A stretch of 64,000 nucleotides of DNA from positions 244,339,068 through 244,403,067 of the forward strand of contig NC_066579.1 in NCBI RefSeq assembly GCF_024323335.1, written 5' to 3'. The notes beneath the pieces are model-generated. The model made no database searches. It saw nothing but the letters and a program-made list of their open reading frames with translations, and was not told where the DNA came from. Both the position numbers and the translations under genes were made by a program. Below, one piece after another: positions 38,815 to 50,110 of this stretch; positions within the stretch are counted from its first letter, which is position 1; the number at the start of each line of letters is the position of its first letter. Origin of the DNA: Lathyrus oleraceus (lineage: Eukaryota; Streptophyta; Magnoliopsida; Fabales; Fabaceae).

Positions 38815-41800
38815 GTTCCCACTGATGTTGATTTTCTCTTTTAAATTCAGAGGTTTAGGGGTAGGATTACAAAAGTCATGGTTAGGGAGCTTAATTTTTC
38901 GAAATCCTTGTATTTTTGTGGAAATTCAATAAACTAAGCTTAGTGAGGTGTCTCCTTCTCTCGTATATTCCTTATGGGGTAGTCCTTTTCATGATCGGAG
39001 ATTTTGTCCTTTTATTGGGAGTAGTGGTGGCATTCTTTCATTCTGGTGTAGTTTGAAAAGTAGAGTCTTGTTTTCCTTCTTTGGTCCTAGTTTCTTAGGT
39101 GATTGTTTGGAGTAAGGTGCTACTAGTAATGTGTGCTATGTAGTTAAAGTCTACTCAAGTTTCTTCTGGCTGATAAAAGAGCGTTATGGGCCAATATGTG
39201 CTATCGTAAAGTGAGTTTTTAAGGTTTCAGTTGGTGTGCTTCGGTGATTTTGACTTTATTTGATCTTCTGGGGAAATGGTATGAGTGTGAGCTCCTTCAG
39301 GTGCCTTTAGGAGTGTGAAAATATTATAGTTTCTCAAATTTTATTTCTTAGAAGAAGTTAATTAATTTTTCTCTCTTAGCTAGAAAATTTATTTGGTTCT
39401 AGCCCAATGGTGGGGCAGTAGCAGGCTTGACCATATTTTGATATCTAATGGATGGTGGGACCATTTGGGGTGAGGTGCTCCAATGGGCCCTTCTTGGAGA
39501 TGTTTTTTTTTATCATTCTTTTGTTATAATTAAGTATGTCAATCATGTGTAGGCCACTAAGCCTTTTAAAAGACTTTTAGTAACTCAACCACTAATCAAT
39601 TAAAAGACTTTTAAATTCAATAATAATTGGTTATCTCATAGTAACTTTATGGAGTTAGTTCACACAACCTAGACTAGTACAAAGATCCATGTTTGAAAAA
39701 CTTTTTGTTTTGTAGGAGAAGTTAAAATCTCTCAAATTGGTCCTAAATTTTTTGTATAAACAAGTGTTTGATAATCTTGAATCTCAAAATGAAAATTTGA
39801 AAGAGGTGGTGAGTAATGTGGAATCTTTGGTCAATCTTAGGACCTTATCAACTAAGGAGATTGAGTATATACCTGAAGCGATTGCGAATATGTGGTCCTT
39901 GTTAATCATTAAATATTATCAATTGTTTTAAAGGTCTAAGTCCAAGTGGCTTAGAGAATGTGATACTAATTCTGGCTACTTTCATACTTTTGTGAAAATT
40001 AGAGGTAGACAAAAATTGATATAATAGTTCAAAAGGTTGGAGAAGGTTGGATTGAAGGGGAGACTAAAGTTAGGTAAGAGGTTGTTAATAATTTTTCTAA
40101 TATTTTTAAAGAAACGAATCTTGATATACCTAGTCTTGATGATATTGTCTTCTGCTATCTTTTGAAAGAAGATAAACTTGGGTATGTGTCCTAGTGTGAG
40201 GGTAACAAAAGTCTAGATCCTTATGGGTTCAATTTTTCCTTCCTTAACAAAAGTCTTGATCAATTTCATTGTTTTTCATCTCTACCTCGTAGTTTTGCAT
40301 CCTACTTTATAACCTTAATCTCTAAGGTTAAATGCCCCTCTCATTTGAGTGAATTTAGGTTGATTTCTTTGGTGGGATCTTTCTATAAGCCGGTGGATAA
40401 AGTGTTGGCCATTAGACTTAGGATGGTGATGGATAAACTTATTGCTCATAATCAATCAACTTTTTTAAGGGAGGATATTGGTTGATGGAGTGATGGTTGT
40501 CAACAAAGTGTTAAACCCGGTGAAGAGATTTAAGAAAGCCTAACTTATTTTTAAGGTGGATTTTGAGAAAGTGTATAATTCAGTTAGTTGGAGTTTTTTG
40601 CATTATATGCTTATCAGGTTGGGGTTTAATGAGAAGTAGAGAGCTTGGATGAGAGCTTGTGTGTTCGTTGGTAACCTTGTGATGCTAGTTAATGAGTGTC
40701 TAACTGAAGAGATTAGCTTCCAAAGGGGTTTGAAACAAGGGGACTCACTAGATCTTTTCTTTTTCCTTCTTATGGCTGAGAGGCTACATGGCTTAGTTCA
40801 TAGGACTGAGTTTAGGTCTTTACTCTAGGTTTAGGGTAAGAACATCTGATTTAGTGTATATCATATTCACTATGAATATGATACGCTCCTAATAGTGAAC
40901 CCACTCTTGAGAATATTTGGAGTATTAAGGTGATCCTAAGAGGTTTTGAGTTGGCTTTGGGTTAACTTTTTTAAGAGAAGTCTTATATGGGTTAATGCGA
41001 ACCCTATCCTCCTACCCTTTATTGGTGATTTCTTTAACTGTCATATTGAAACCCTCATTTTAAGTATCTTGGTTTGTCAGTAGGGGATAATCCTAGACTT
41101 GAATCTACTTGGGACCCTTTAGTTAACTTTTGACCAAACAACTCTATTCTTGGAAGCACAAATATGTCAGTTTGGGTGGTCTGATGGTTCTTCTAATTTT
41201 TTTTGCTTAATGTTATTCTCATATTCTTCTTGTCCTTTTTAAAGATGCATGCAAAAGTTCGGCAAAAGTTTGTTAAGTTAGAGTGAAGGTTTCTTTGTGG
41301 CGGGGTGAATGGAGGATCTAATTTTTCTTGGGTTAAATTGGATAATATTTGTAAGCTTAAGAATAAATTAGAGTTAGGAGTTAGGGACATCCGATTGGTT
41401 AATCTAGCCCTTTTGGATGATTTGAGATGGAGGTTGCTTACTTATTCTTCAAGTATGCAGTGTGATATGCTTGTAGCTAGATATGGTACTTTAGTCATTT
41501 CCTCTCTTCGAGGGGAATATCATTGAGGTTTTAATCTATATATTCTTGGTCGAAAAGAGTATTTATCCTTGCTTCCAAGGAGGATGACCCTCTTGATTGG
41601 TTTTCTGATGATATCCTTAGGAAAGTATAGCGATGCCTCCAAACTTGTGGTGTGATATTCTTGTAGCTAGATATGGTACTTCAATCATTTCCTCTCTTCT
41701 AGGGGAAGATCATTGAGGTTTTGATCTACATATTATTGGTCAAAAGGAGTATCTATTCTTGGGTCCAAAGAGGATCACCCTTATGATTGGTTTGTTGATG

Positions 41801-42240
41801 ATATCCTTAGGAAAGTATGGTCAGACCTCCAAACTTCTCTTTGGAAGGATCCTTGTTTATGACCCATTCCCTTAAAGGTGAAGTTCCCGAATCTATTTTC
41901 TAAATCTATTCAATCAGATGGATTGGCGGGAGAGATTTGTCTAGTGGTTAACGAGGACATCTTTTGGGATCTCACATGGATGATACCCTTATTTCTTTGA
42001 GAGTTTCTTGTGATTCATAATCTTCTACCTCTGCTCCAAGGAGTTACTCTTTTTCAAGATAAAGATAAGTGGCTTTGAAAATATACAAGAGAAGAGTTTT
42101 TCTTTGTTGCCTTTGTTTATCTTGTTCAATTGGCGATTTCCTTGTCTTCTCTTACGCCTAAGACCTTGACCTTTCCCCTGATTTGGGCTAGCTAGTCTCC
42201 TCCAAAAATCTTGGTATTTTCCTGACAACTTGTGCAATAT
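38815..42240 (+). pseudogene. L1-type LINE remnant (endonuclease and reverse transcriptase)
   Basis: Translation in shifting plus-strand frames gives the order expected of plant L1 retrotransposons. Near 38840 is a FRGLG start as in the endonuclease N-terminus, then SSGGILSFW near 39025. Near 39940 is SKWLRECDTNSGYFH, resembling the linker before the RT. RT motifs follow: LISLVGSFYKPVDKVLA near 40365, KVDFEKVYNSV near 40555 and GLKQGDS near 40735. Near 41400 is a segment like the region after the RT (LALLDDLRWRLL). Many stops and frameshifts break it, so it is a fossil. No poly-A tail or target-site duplication is clear. The downstream copia LTR starts at 42247. Confidence 0.8.
41461..41840 (+). 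repeat. Tandem duplication of 190 bp inside the LINE remnant
   Basis: The block starting TGTGATATGC at 41461 recurs starting TGTGATATTC at 41651. The shared words (CTTGTAGCTAGATATGGTAC, CATTTCCTCTCTTC, GATGATATCCTTAGGAAAGT) are in the same order. The two units differ by several substitutions, so the duplication is old. Confidence 0.8.
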
Positions 42241-43122
42241 AGATTATGTTGGTATAAGCCCTAGAGGTCAATACTTTTGGTACTTGTATCGAATTATTTA
42301 TTAATAATAAAAGGCTTTTTTTTCTTCATTATGTTTGTTTAATAAAGTCCCTGAATAGCTAGTCCGTTTAATGTATCAAATGTGACTTAATCATGAGATC
42401 CCATTAAACATAAGGACAATATTCTTAAAGCATTTGTAGTCGAGATTTGTTGTGAAGTGGGATAACATTAAAGCATTAAGACTATTATGTATATAAACTG
42501 ATGATCACATCTCATGGATCATGGATAAGGAGTTATCAAGTCTTAAACATAGGTATGAACATTATGAGTAATATTCATACTGGATTGACCCGCTATGAGA
42601 ATACTATATAGAATGTTATGCAAAGTGTCATAAGTTATTCTCATGGTGATATTAGTGTATACCACCCTTCGAACTGAAACCACTGTGGACCCTAGATGTA
42701 GAGTCGAGTGCTTTATTGTTGATCAAACATTGTCCGTAACTGGATGACCATAAAGACAGTTGATGGGTACTCCACGAAGCATGCTAAGGAACATGAGTAA
42801 CCTAGATGGAATTTGCCCATCCTGCATAACAGGATAAATGTATAAGGGCCCAATATTGAACTGGACAAGGATGACACGGTATATGCCTTGTGTTCAATAT
42901 AGACATAAGGGAAAAAGGATAATTATACACATAAGTATTATCAGAAAAGGATTTGTTATATCACATGACATTTTCATGTCTTGGATAGCAGTGATGTGTT
43001 GCTAGATACCGCTTACTGTTTATTATGTTAACTACGTGATTTAATATAATTACCAATGTCGCGAAAACCTACAGGGTCACACACAAAAGGACAGATTGAT
43101 GAGAGATAGAGTAAATAAGGAA

Positions 43123-43265
43123 CACCATAAGGTACGGTACACTTAAGTGAATTGTAGAATATCGTAAGGTACGGTGCACTTAAGTAGAATACGAAATATG
43201 GTAATGTACCACGCGCCTAAGTGATTTTGGTATATCATAAGATATGGGCCACATACACTTAAATG
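43123..43265 (+). repeat. Four diverged 36-37-bp repeats in the LTR U3 region
   Basis: Units start near 43123, 43160, 43197 and 43233, each with the pattern ATxxTAAGGTACGG...CACTTAAGTG. The first unit contains the palindrome CACTTAAGTG. The units lie about 40-170 bp upstream of the TATA box, the usual place for LTR enhancer repeats. An enhancer role is inference. Confidence 0.65.
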
Positions 43266-43293
43266 GACCTTTTAGCTTGCAGCCCACACAAGT

Positions 43294-43311
43294 GGTTCTA
43301 TAAATAGAACC
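43294..43311 (+). promoter_or_regulatory. TATA box within a perfect palindrome (copia LTR)
   Basis: TATAAATA (43299-43306) is the likely core promoter of the LTR. It is embedded in GGTTCTAT-AA-ATAGAACC, two perfect 8-bp arms with a 2-bp centre. Transcription would start about 30 bp downstream, just before the TC microsatellite. Confidence 0.7.
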
Positions 43312-43345
43312 CTTATGCAGAAGAATTTGACTAGATGAAAATTTC

Positions 43346-43439
<94 letters not shown>

Positions 43440-43457
43440 ATATATATATCTATATCA
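43346..43457 (+). repeat. TC and TA microsatellites
   Basis: A (TC)n run to 43380 passes directly into a (TA)n run to about 43437, then an interrupted TATATATC pattern to about 43457. It lies in the transcribed part of the copia LTR. Confidence 0.95.
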
Positions 43458-43690
43458 CTCAAAGCCTTCATTCGTAGTAGCTAGCACTGAGATTGAAGAA
43501 ATCTGTTCGTGTGGGCTGAGTAGAGGCGTTGTCACCATTCAACGTTTGTGATCACTCCTTAGATCTGCATCAAAGATTTCAATCGCCACAAGAGGTAACG
43601 ATTTCTATCACCGATCATGCTCATTCGTAAGGATCATTAAAGAAGAAAATTTTAATTTCCGCTGCGTTTTGGATCGCTATTCTCCTTTAG

Positions 43691-43702
43691 TGGTATCAGA
43701 GC
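43691..43702 (+). promoter_or_regulatory. Primer-binding site for initiator tRNA-Met
   Basis: TGGTATCAGAGC is the standard copia primer site, complementary to the 3' end of plant initiator methionine tRNA. It fixes the 3' end of the LTR. Confidence 0.9.
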
Positions 43703-45306
43703 CACTTATGAAACTATGCATCTGATAGCTGTTTATTTTCTGTATTTTCTGTATTAATATGATTAAAAGACAGAATGAATTAAATAATAAACGAGTGATT
43801 AAATTTGGCATCATCTGTGTACGATTTGGATGATTGATGTTGACTATACTTCAGAATCCGACGTTAGTATGGTGAAGCAGCGGTACATCGATTGTCCATA
43901 GGTTACACAATTGAAATCGATCAAGTTATATATATGATATAAGTAATTCTTATGCAAAATACGGTATATATGATATATTGTTTCTGTTTCGTTCATTCAA
44001 ACACTTAATGGTTGTTTTCCTTTGAGCGATCAATGGTCATTTGCTTCTTGATCCGACATTAGTATGGTGAAGCAATGACGTGTTGATCAATCATACTGAA
44101 TTAACAATCGAGGTGTGTTTGACAGTATGAAATTGCTACATTAAGGTTCATGATGGTACAAGGGTTGTGTTGTCAAAGAGTTATGCGATTAGGGTTGTGA
44201 CTGCACAAAAGTTTTGCTTTAAAGTATCAAGTGTTGATGCGAAAACTAACGTCGAATTCAAATGAATTATTCATTAAAATTTTGTGTCAGGGCGCTGCCC
44301 CTGGCTAACTCTGCATAGTGTGATCAGTCGCCGAAATTTAATTTGGTTTATTTAATTAACAGAATTTAAATTAATAATAATAATAATGTGTTTATTATTA
44401 TTGTCTTGTGGTGATTGGTTATGGCCTTAATTTTCCTTTATTTTGTGTTTGGGATTTTAAAATACGACCTGCGTGTCGTGCCTCTATTTAATCCTTTAAT
44501 GTATCTTCTTTTCTCATCTCACTCCCTCGTATGTAGAACGAGTTTCTTTTATGTAATGTAATGTTATGAAGAAAGAGAAGAATGCAATATGAAATGAGGT
44601 CAACCTTGAAGATCTTGCTTGGAGAAGCTTAGATCGTTATTAGGTTAACTTAGGTTCTCTCATTGGCTTGGGAGAACAATTGCGCTAGGGGTCATAACTG
44701 TTTCATTTATGTGAATGTATGTTGATGCATGTGAGAGACGATTTATATAATAAATAAGCCGGTGAGATCAGAATAATTGCAAATTCCCTCAAATTAAATA
44801 TTAAGTTTATGCTTTCCAAGTTTTAGCACTCATCAAGACTAATATCGAATAATGTAGGTTTCTCCTACGCGAGGTGCATGTTCTATATTATTAAGGTGTG
44901 ATGGGATGCTTGTAATATCCAATTGCTAAAACAATAGGTCAAACTTAACTGAACATATTATAATAAGATTATATACGTTTATAAGCAAGAGTTGGAAATG
45001 ATCCATGTGATGGATTGGAATAAGGAGTTATTCACCCAACTAAAATACTCGAGAGTTGTATTAGATACAATTGGAAGGAGTTCCCACCTAAATAACTCAA
45101 TTTTGTGTAATCCGCCTACGCAGACTTAAAACAAAGTGAAATGTGGATCTCGGCCCACTAGAAAATCTTCCAACGGGATTTTCCGAATCAAATGATGAGA
45201 GTCATTTGTTTTGGATAAAATAGTGGGAGCATATTTAATTAAAGGCATAATTAAATATATTATTTTAGTGATACTTATATTTTTATATTTTTCATGTAGA
45301 TTACCA
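43703..45306 (+). other. Untranslated leader of copia element 1
   Basis: About 1.6 kb lie between the primer site and the gag start. The region has no open frame of note. It contains a diverged duplication (TTAGTATGGTGAAGCA near 43864 and again near 44059, about 195 bp apart), a GC-rich inverted word GGGCGCTGCCCC near 44290, and AATAATAATAAT with TTATTATTATT near 44390. Confidence 0.6.
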
Positions 45307-46170
45307 TGACAACAAACACCTCTAACAGCATTTTACGATCAATCCTTGATAAGGAAAAATTGTCTAGGACAAATTTTCTGGATTGACACCGAAATCTGAG
45401 GATTATCCTCAAGCATGATAGAAAGCTGTATGTATCGGAGAAACCCGTTCCTAAAGAGGAACCTCCTAGTTCTGCACCTAAGGCAGAAAAGAGATGCTTA
45501 TAAGAAGCATGTCGATGATGCCAATGAAACTGCTTGCCTCATGCTAGCTACCATGAACTCAGAGTTGTAAAAGCAACATGAGAACATGGCAACGTTCGAT
45601 ATGATCGAACACCTGAAGATGCTCTATCAAGAGCAGGAAAGGCATGAAAGGTTTGAAGTTTCAAAAGCCATTTTTCAAGGCAAGTTAGTTGAGGGAGCCC
45701 CTGTAGGTCCCCATGTGCTCAAGATGATTGGGTATGTGGAGAACCTTGAGAGGTTGGGTTTTCCCCTTGGAAAGGAACTTGCGATCGATTTGATCTTGCA
45801 ATCGTTTCCAGATAGCTTTAGTCAATTTGTCCTTTATTTCAACATGAATGATATGGACAAATCTCTTCCTGAACTACTAGGCATGTTAAGAACTGCTGAG
45901 CAGAATCTGAAGTCAAAAGGGGAGTCCATTCTGATGATCAGAAATGGAAAGAGATAGAATAAAAGACCCATCAAGCAAGGTGGTAAAAGGAAAGGCAAGG
46001 AAGTTGCCAAACCCAAACCCACTGCTCCTGCTTTGAAGCCTAGTGGAGGCATAACAAAGGACGGCACATACTTCCATTGCGATAAGAATTAACACTGGAA
46101 GAGAAACTGCCCAAAGTACCTTAAAGATAAGAATAATGGAGTAGAGGCTTCAACTTCAGGTATTTTTAAT
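45307..46170 (+). pseudogene. Copia element 1 gag (broken)
   Basis: The likely start is ATG at 45307 (MTTNTSNSILRSIL). The frame breaks within about 30 codons, and the longest intact piece is 45586-45957. That piece holds a typical copia gag segment (EHLKMLYQEQ, then LPLGKELAIDLILQSFPDSF-like text, then a lysine-rich tail). The zinc knuckle near 46075-46110 reads YFHCDKN-stop-HWKRNC: the first cysteine is tyrosine and the glycine before the histidine is a stop, so the knuckle is dead. In the family, gag forms the particle and the knuckle binds RNA. Confidence 0.8.
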
Positions 46171-48268
46171 ATTGAAATTAATTTATCTACTTCTACATCA
46201 TGGGTATTAGATAATGGATGCGGTTCTCACATTTGTACCAATGTGCAGGGGCTAAAAGGGGTAGAGATTTAGAAAAAGGTGAAGTTGACCTACGAGTTGG
46301 GAATGGAGTAAAGGTTGTTGCTTTAGCCGTAGGAACTTATGTATTGACTTTACCTAGTGGTTTAATAATTCAGTTAGAGAACTATTATTATGTACCTGCA
46401 ATTAGTAAGAATATTATTTTCGTTTCTTGTTTGGACAAGTTTGGTTTTTCATTTGTAATAAAGAACAATTGTTGCTCCATTATGCTATTGCACAAATGAA
46501 TAATGGACTATATGTCCTTGATCTTGAAATGCCTATTTATAACATTAATACTAAAAGGATGAAACCTATTGAGTTAAATCCAACTTACCTTTGGCATTGT
46601 CGATTAAGCCACATAAATGAGAAACACATTTCCAAACTCCATAAAGATGGACTCTTGGAATCTTTTAATTATGAATCATATGAGACATGCAGATCTTGTT
46701 TAATTGGAAAGATGACAAAGTCTCCATTCACAGGAAAAGGTGAAAGAGCTAATGATCTTTTGGCCCTCATACATACTGATGCATGTTGACCACTGGACAT
46801 ACCAGCCGGAGGAGGTTTTCAGTACTTCATCATATTTATGGATGATTTCAGTAGATATGGTTATGTGTATTTAATGAAACACAAATTAGAGTCCTTTGAA
46901 AAGTTCAGGGAATTCAAGAATGAAGTACAAAACCAACTATGTAAGAATATTAAAACTCTTTGATCAGATCGAGATGGTGAATATTTAAGCCTAGAGTTTG
47001 ATGACCATCTGAAAGAGTGTGGGATTCTATCCCAACTTACTCCTCCTAGAACACCCCAATGGAACGGTGTATCTGAGAGAAGAAATCAAACCTTGTTAGA
47101 CATGGTCCGATCCATGATGAATCACACCGATCTTCCAAACTCCTTTTGGGGACATGCACTATTGACAACAGCTTACACACTTAACCGTGTTCCATCCAAA
47201 AAGGTTGAGAAGACACCATATGAGATATGGAGTGGTAAGAAACTACATATGTCTTACATGAATATTTGGGGTTGCAAAGTTTATGTGAAACAAAATATTT
47301 CAACTAAGCTTGAGCCCAAATCTGACAAATGCTTATTTGTGGGATATCCTAAAGAAACAAGAGGGTATTACTTCTACAATCCTTCTGAGGGCAAAGTGTT
47401 TGTCACTCGAACTGAAGTTTTCCTAGAAAAGGATTTTATTTCCAAAGGAATTAGTAGGAGGAAAGTAGAGCTTGAAGAAATTCAAGAATCACAAAGCATT
47501 GATACACCTATGGAGGGATTAGAGCAGGAAACACAAGTAGTTGTGAAAGAGCAACCTACTCAAGTAGAACAAGACCAGCGTAGGTCAAGCAAGATACATC
47601 ACCTACCTGAGAGATATGGATATCTCATAACTGATCAAGGTGATGTATTACTCATGGATCAAGATGAGCCTGTGACCTGCCAAGAGGCCATAACTGGTCC
47701 CGAGTATGAGAAGTGGCTAGAAGCCATGAAATCTGAAATGGATTCCATGTACACCAACTAGGTTTGGACCTTGGTAGAGCCTCCTATAGGAGTTAACCCT
47801 GTAGGATGCAAGTGGGTCTTCAAAAAGAAGACTGACATGGATGGTAAGGTACATACCTATAAGGCAAAACTGGTTACAAAAGGATATAAACAAATTCATG
47901 GGGTTGACTATGATGAAACCTTTTCACCAGTTGCAATGCTTAAATCTGTTCGGATTTTACGTGCTATCGATGCATGTCATGATTATGAAATATGAAAGAT
48001 GGATGTCAAAATTGCTTTCCTTAATGGGAATCTTCTTGAGGATGTGTACATGACACAACTTGAAGGATTTAACATACCAGAAGAAGCCCAAAAGTTATGT
48101 AAGTTACAAAGATCAATCTATGGATCGAAGCAAGCTTCCAAAAGCTGGAAACTTCATTTTGATGAAACAATAAAATAATATGGATTCATCAAGAATGAAG
48201 ATGAGCCTTACGTCTACAAGAAGGTTAGTGGAAGCATGATCGTCTTCCTGGTATTATATGTAGATGAC
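46171..48268 (+). pseudogene. Copia element 1 pol: protease, integrase, partial RT
   Basis: The protease site reads WVLDNGCGSHIC near 46203, where family members have DTG, so the catalytic triplet is altered. The pre-integrase zinc finger (LWHCRLSH ... CRSC) is at about 46590-46700. In the integrase core the first Asp is in LIHTDAC, the second in SDRDGEY (a stop codon lies just before it) and the Glu in NGVSERRN at about 47065. The C-terminal part is open over 47093-47761. RT motifs follow: GCKWVFKKK, DYDETFSPVAML, KMDVKIAFLNGNL, QRSIYGSKQAS and finally YVDD at 48257-48268. Stops at several places and at least one frameshift near 46430-46500 make it non-functional. Confidence 0.85.
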
Positions 48269-48562
48269 TGATAACACTGAAATTCACCGTATTTTCGACT
48301 CCGATTTCGCATGCATTTTAGTAGTTTTATTGTCATTTTATTGTGTTATTACTATGTTTCTCTTTGTTTTCAGGTTTTTACTTTAATCGGAGCCCTGATC
48401 GAGAAAAGGAGTGAATAAGAGCTAAAAACCCTAAAATTCAGCATTTTGTACTTATAGCTTCCACCATGGCTGGCGCCATAGACCTTGCCATGACGTGTCC
48501 TAGCTCAACTTCCCTCAACTGCCACGTTCCCCACTACTTCCACTAAGGCGCCTCAGATTGGC

Positions 48563-48582
48563 CTTGTGGCGGGCGCCACAAG
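48563..48582. repeat. GC-rich palindrome in the Athila LTR
   Basis: CTTGTGGCG and CGCCACAAG are perfect 9-bp arms around GG. It lies about 70 bp upstream of the TATA box. A related core recurs at 51790-51801 and 51808-51825. Confidence 0.75.
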
Positions 48583-48649
48583 AGGAAAAGTTTTCCCTCC
48601 CATTTTCAAGTTGAAGGGCATCCTTGTCATTTCCATCTTTTTACTTGCT

Positions 48650-48657
48650 TATAAATA
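48650..48657 (+). promoter_or_regulatory. TATA box of the Athila LTR
   Basis: TATAAATA preceded by a pyrimidine-rich stretch, about 380 bp into the LTR. The same eight bases form the copia LTR TATA box at 43299. Confidence 0.65.
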
Positions 48658-48682
48658 GAAACTCAAAATCACTTGTTTAGGC

Positions 48683-48873
48683 ATCCAAACTTAGAGCAGA
48701 GGAAGATCCAAACTTAGAGCAGAGGAAGATCCAAACTTAGAACAGAGGCAAACTCAGAGCAACTTTGTTTCACTTAGGCATATATTCAGTATTTTAAAGT
48801 GGTAATCGCTTCACATTGGGGTGTTACCACAATTGTGTAATCGAGTCTGTGATCGAGTCTGTAATCGAGTTTG
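48683..48873 (+). repeat. Short tandem repeats in the LTR leader
   Basis: ATCCAAACTTAGAGCAGAGG plus AAG is a 23-bp unit repeated three times (48683, 48706, 48729). Further on, TAATCGAGTCTG is a 12-bp unit repeated three times with small changes at about 48838-48873. Confidence 0.85.
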
Positions 48874-48900
48874 GAGCACTTTCGAAGGAAGTTAATCCTG

Positions 48901-49119
48901 CACTCGCTTTACTTTATTTATTTCTCGCACTCACTTTACTTTATTTATTTCTCGCACTCACTTTACTTTATTTACTTTCCGCACTCGCTTTACTTTATTT
49001 ACTTTCCGCACTCGCACTACTTTTATTTATTTTCCGCACTCGCACTACTTTCATTTATTTTTCGCACTCGCACTACTTTTATTTATTTCCCGCACTCGCA
49101 CTACTTTTATTTAAATTAA
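48901..49119 (+). repeat. 27-bp minisatellite, about 8 copies
   Basis: The unit is CACTCGCTTTACTTTATTTA plus TTTCTCG, repeated from 48901 with a spacing of 27 bp. Later units replace CTTTACTTTA by CACTACTTTTA and vary the last bases. Leucine- and phenylalanine-rich frames across it are an artefact of the repeat. Confidence 0.9.
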
Positions 49120-49389
49120 TGCACTTTTACTTTACCATGTCTAACTAAATTTATAAGGTTAGAATGTAAGGATCATAATTGAACCGATAATCCGTACAAT
49201 TGTTCGTAGAAACACTTAAGGGCTATTTTGACTTTCAATTTAAGTTTTCCCGCACTTCAATTCCGTTGGGTAAGATCGAAAGCCGTCCACGTGTATTTAA
49301 ACTTAATTGTTTTTAACTATTCCAAAAACAGCGAAAGCGCTTTGTTTAGTTCATTAGGAGTCTTAATTTAAGAAGAAAAGAGATTTTAA

Positions 49390-49944
49390 AACTATTTTCG
49401 GACGCTTCAAGAAGCATTATGGGCCTATAGAACCGCCTTCAAAACCCCTATAGGAACTACCCCTTACCAACTAGTCTATGGAAAATCCTGTCACTTACCG
49501 TTCGAGTTAGAGCATAAGGCCTATTGGGCCATCAAAACTTTGAATTTAGACTACCTGACCGCCGGAGAAAAGCGTACCCTTGACATTCATAAACTAGAAG
49601 AACTTAGGCAATTTGCCTACGAGAATGCAAAAATATACAAAGAGAGAACAAAAGCCTATCTTGACAAAAGAATAGTAAAGAAAAACTTTAATATAGGCGA
49701 TCCTGTTCTCCTTTTTAACTTTAGGTTACGACTCTTCCCTAGAAAGCTACGCTCAAGATGGACAGGCCCCTTCGAAGTATCCAAGATTCTGAGATCCGGA
49801 GCCGTAGAAATCAAGAACGAAACCTGTAGTCCATTCATTGTAAATGGACAAAGACTAAAGCTCTACGAAGGAGGAGACATTCCAGCATACTACTCAAGCC
49901 ACACTCTGATTGATCCATCGATTCCTACTACTACAGGTGTATAA
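49390..49944 (+). pseudogene. Athila integrase C-terminal fragment
   Basis: The open frame runs from 49390, with family similarity from about 49405 ([15 protein letters not shown]) to the stop at 49942-49944. Recognisable segments are [20 protein letters not shown], then [14 protein letters not shown], then a GPF-type C-terminal domain ([14 protein letters not shown]). This is the end of the Ty3/gypsy integrase, after the catalytic DDE core, and it binds DNA in the family. The catalytic core is absent because the upstream sequence is LTR. The surviving part has no internal stop. Confidence 0.85.
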
Positions 49945-50110
49945 ATTCTAATCGTCAAGCTAATGACGTCAAACAAGCGCTGCGTGGGAGGCAACCCATG
50001 GTTTTTCATTTTACTTTTTCGCATTTATTTTATTTTATTTTTATTTTTCATCGAGACTAAATATTTGAATGGTTTGTATTTTCAGGATCACTTTCCTAAC
50101 TTTTACAGGA
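49945..50110 (+). promoter_or_regulatory. Spacer with the GGGAGGCAACCC word
   Basis: TGGGAGGCAACCCA (49985-49998) can form a 4-bp hairpin and follows the integrase stop, as in other legume Athila elements that I recall. It is followed by a T-rich tract to about 50050 and the start of the ORF1-like module at 50111. A role in expressing the downstream ORF is possible but not shown. Confidence 0.5.

Larger units (their letters stand above)
42247..43689 (+). repeat. 5' LTR of copia element 1
   Basis: The start TGTTGGTATAAGCCC lies directly after the LINE remnant, and the end is set by the primer site at 43691. The right end reads CTCCTTTAG instead of a clean CA, so the exact 3' boundary is uncertain by a few bases. 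It contains a run of diverged U3 repeats, a TATA box inside a palindrome, and TC and TA microsatellites after the likely transcription start. Confidence 0.75.
42247..48268 (+). mobile_element. Ty1/copia element 1, 3' part missing
   Basis: Order is 5' LTR, tRNA-iMet primer site, long leader, gag, protease, integrase, RT; integrase before RT is the copia order. It stops right after the RT codons for YVDD, where an Athila-type LTR begins at 48269. RNase H and the 3' LTR are not found in the window, so the element is not simply split by an insertion whose far flank is present. Several stops and frameshifts disable gag and pol. I did not assign it to a named lineage. Confidence 0.85.
48269..49400 (+). 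repeat. Athila-type LTR, 3' end uncertain
   Basis: It starts TGATAACACTGAAATTCACC after ATGAC (48264-48268), a possible target duplication whose partner I cannot find. It contains a TATA box at 48650, three short tandem arrays (48683-48751, 48838-48873, 48901-49119), and AACAGCGAAAGCGCTTTG near 49327. It passes into integrase coding sequence near 49400 without a primer site, so the LTR end was lost or lies close to an internal deletion. Confidence 0.65.

Noticed and set aside
43700..45300. Host gene in the copia leader
   Set aside because: No long frame or splice pattern with protein similarity; position and primer site explain it as leader.
48816..49148. Leucine/phenylalanine-rich frames
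   Set aside because: Produced by the 27-bp minisatellite read in two frames.
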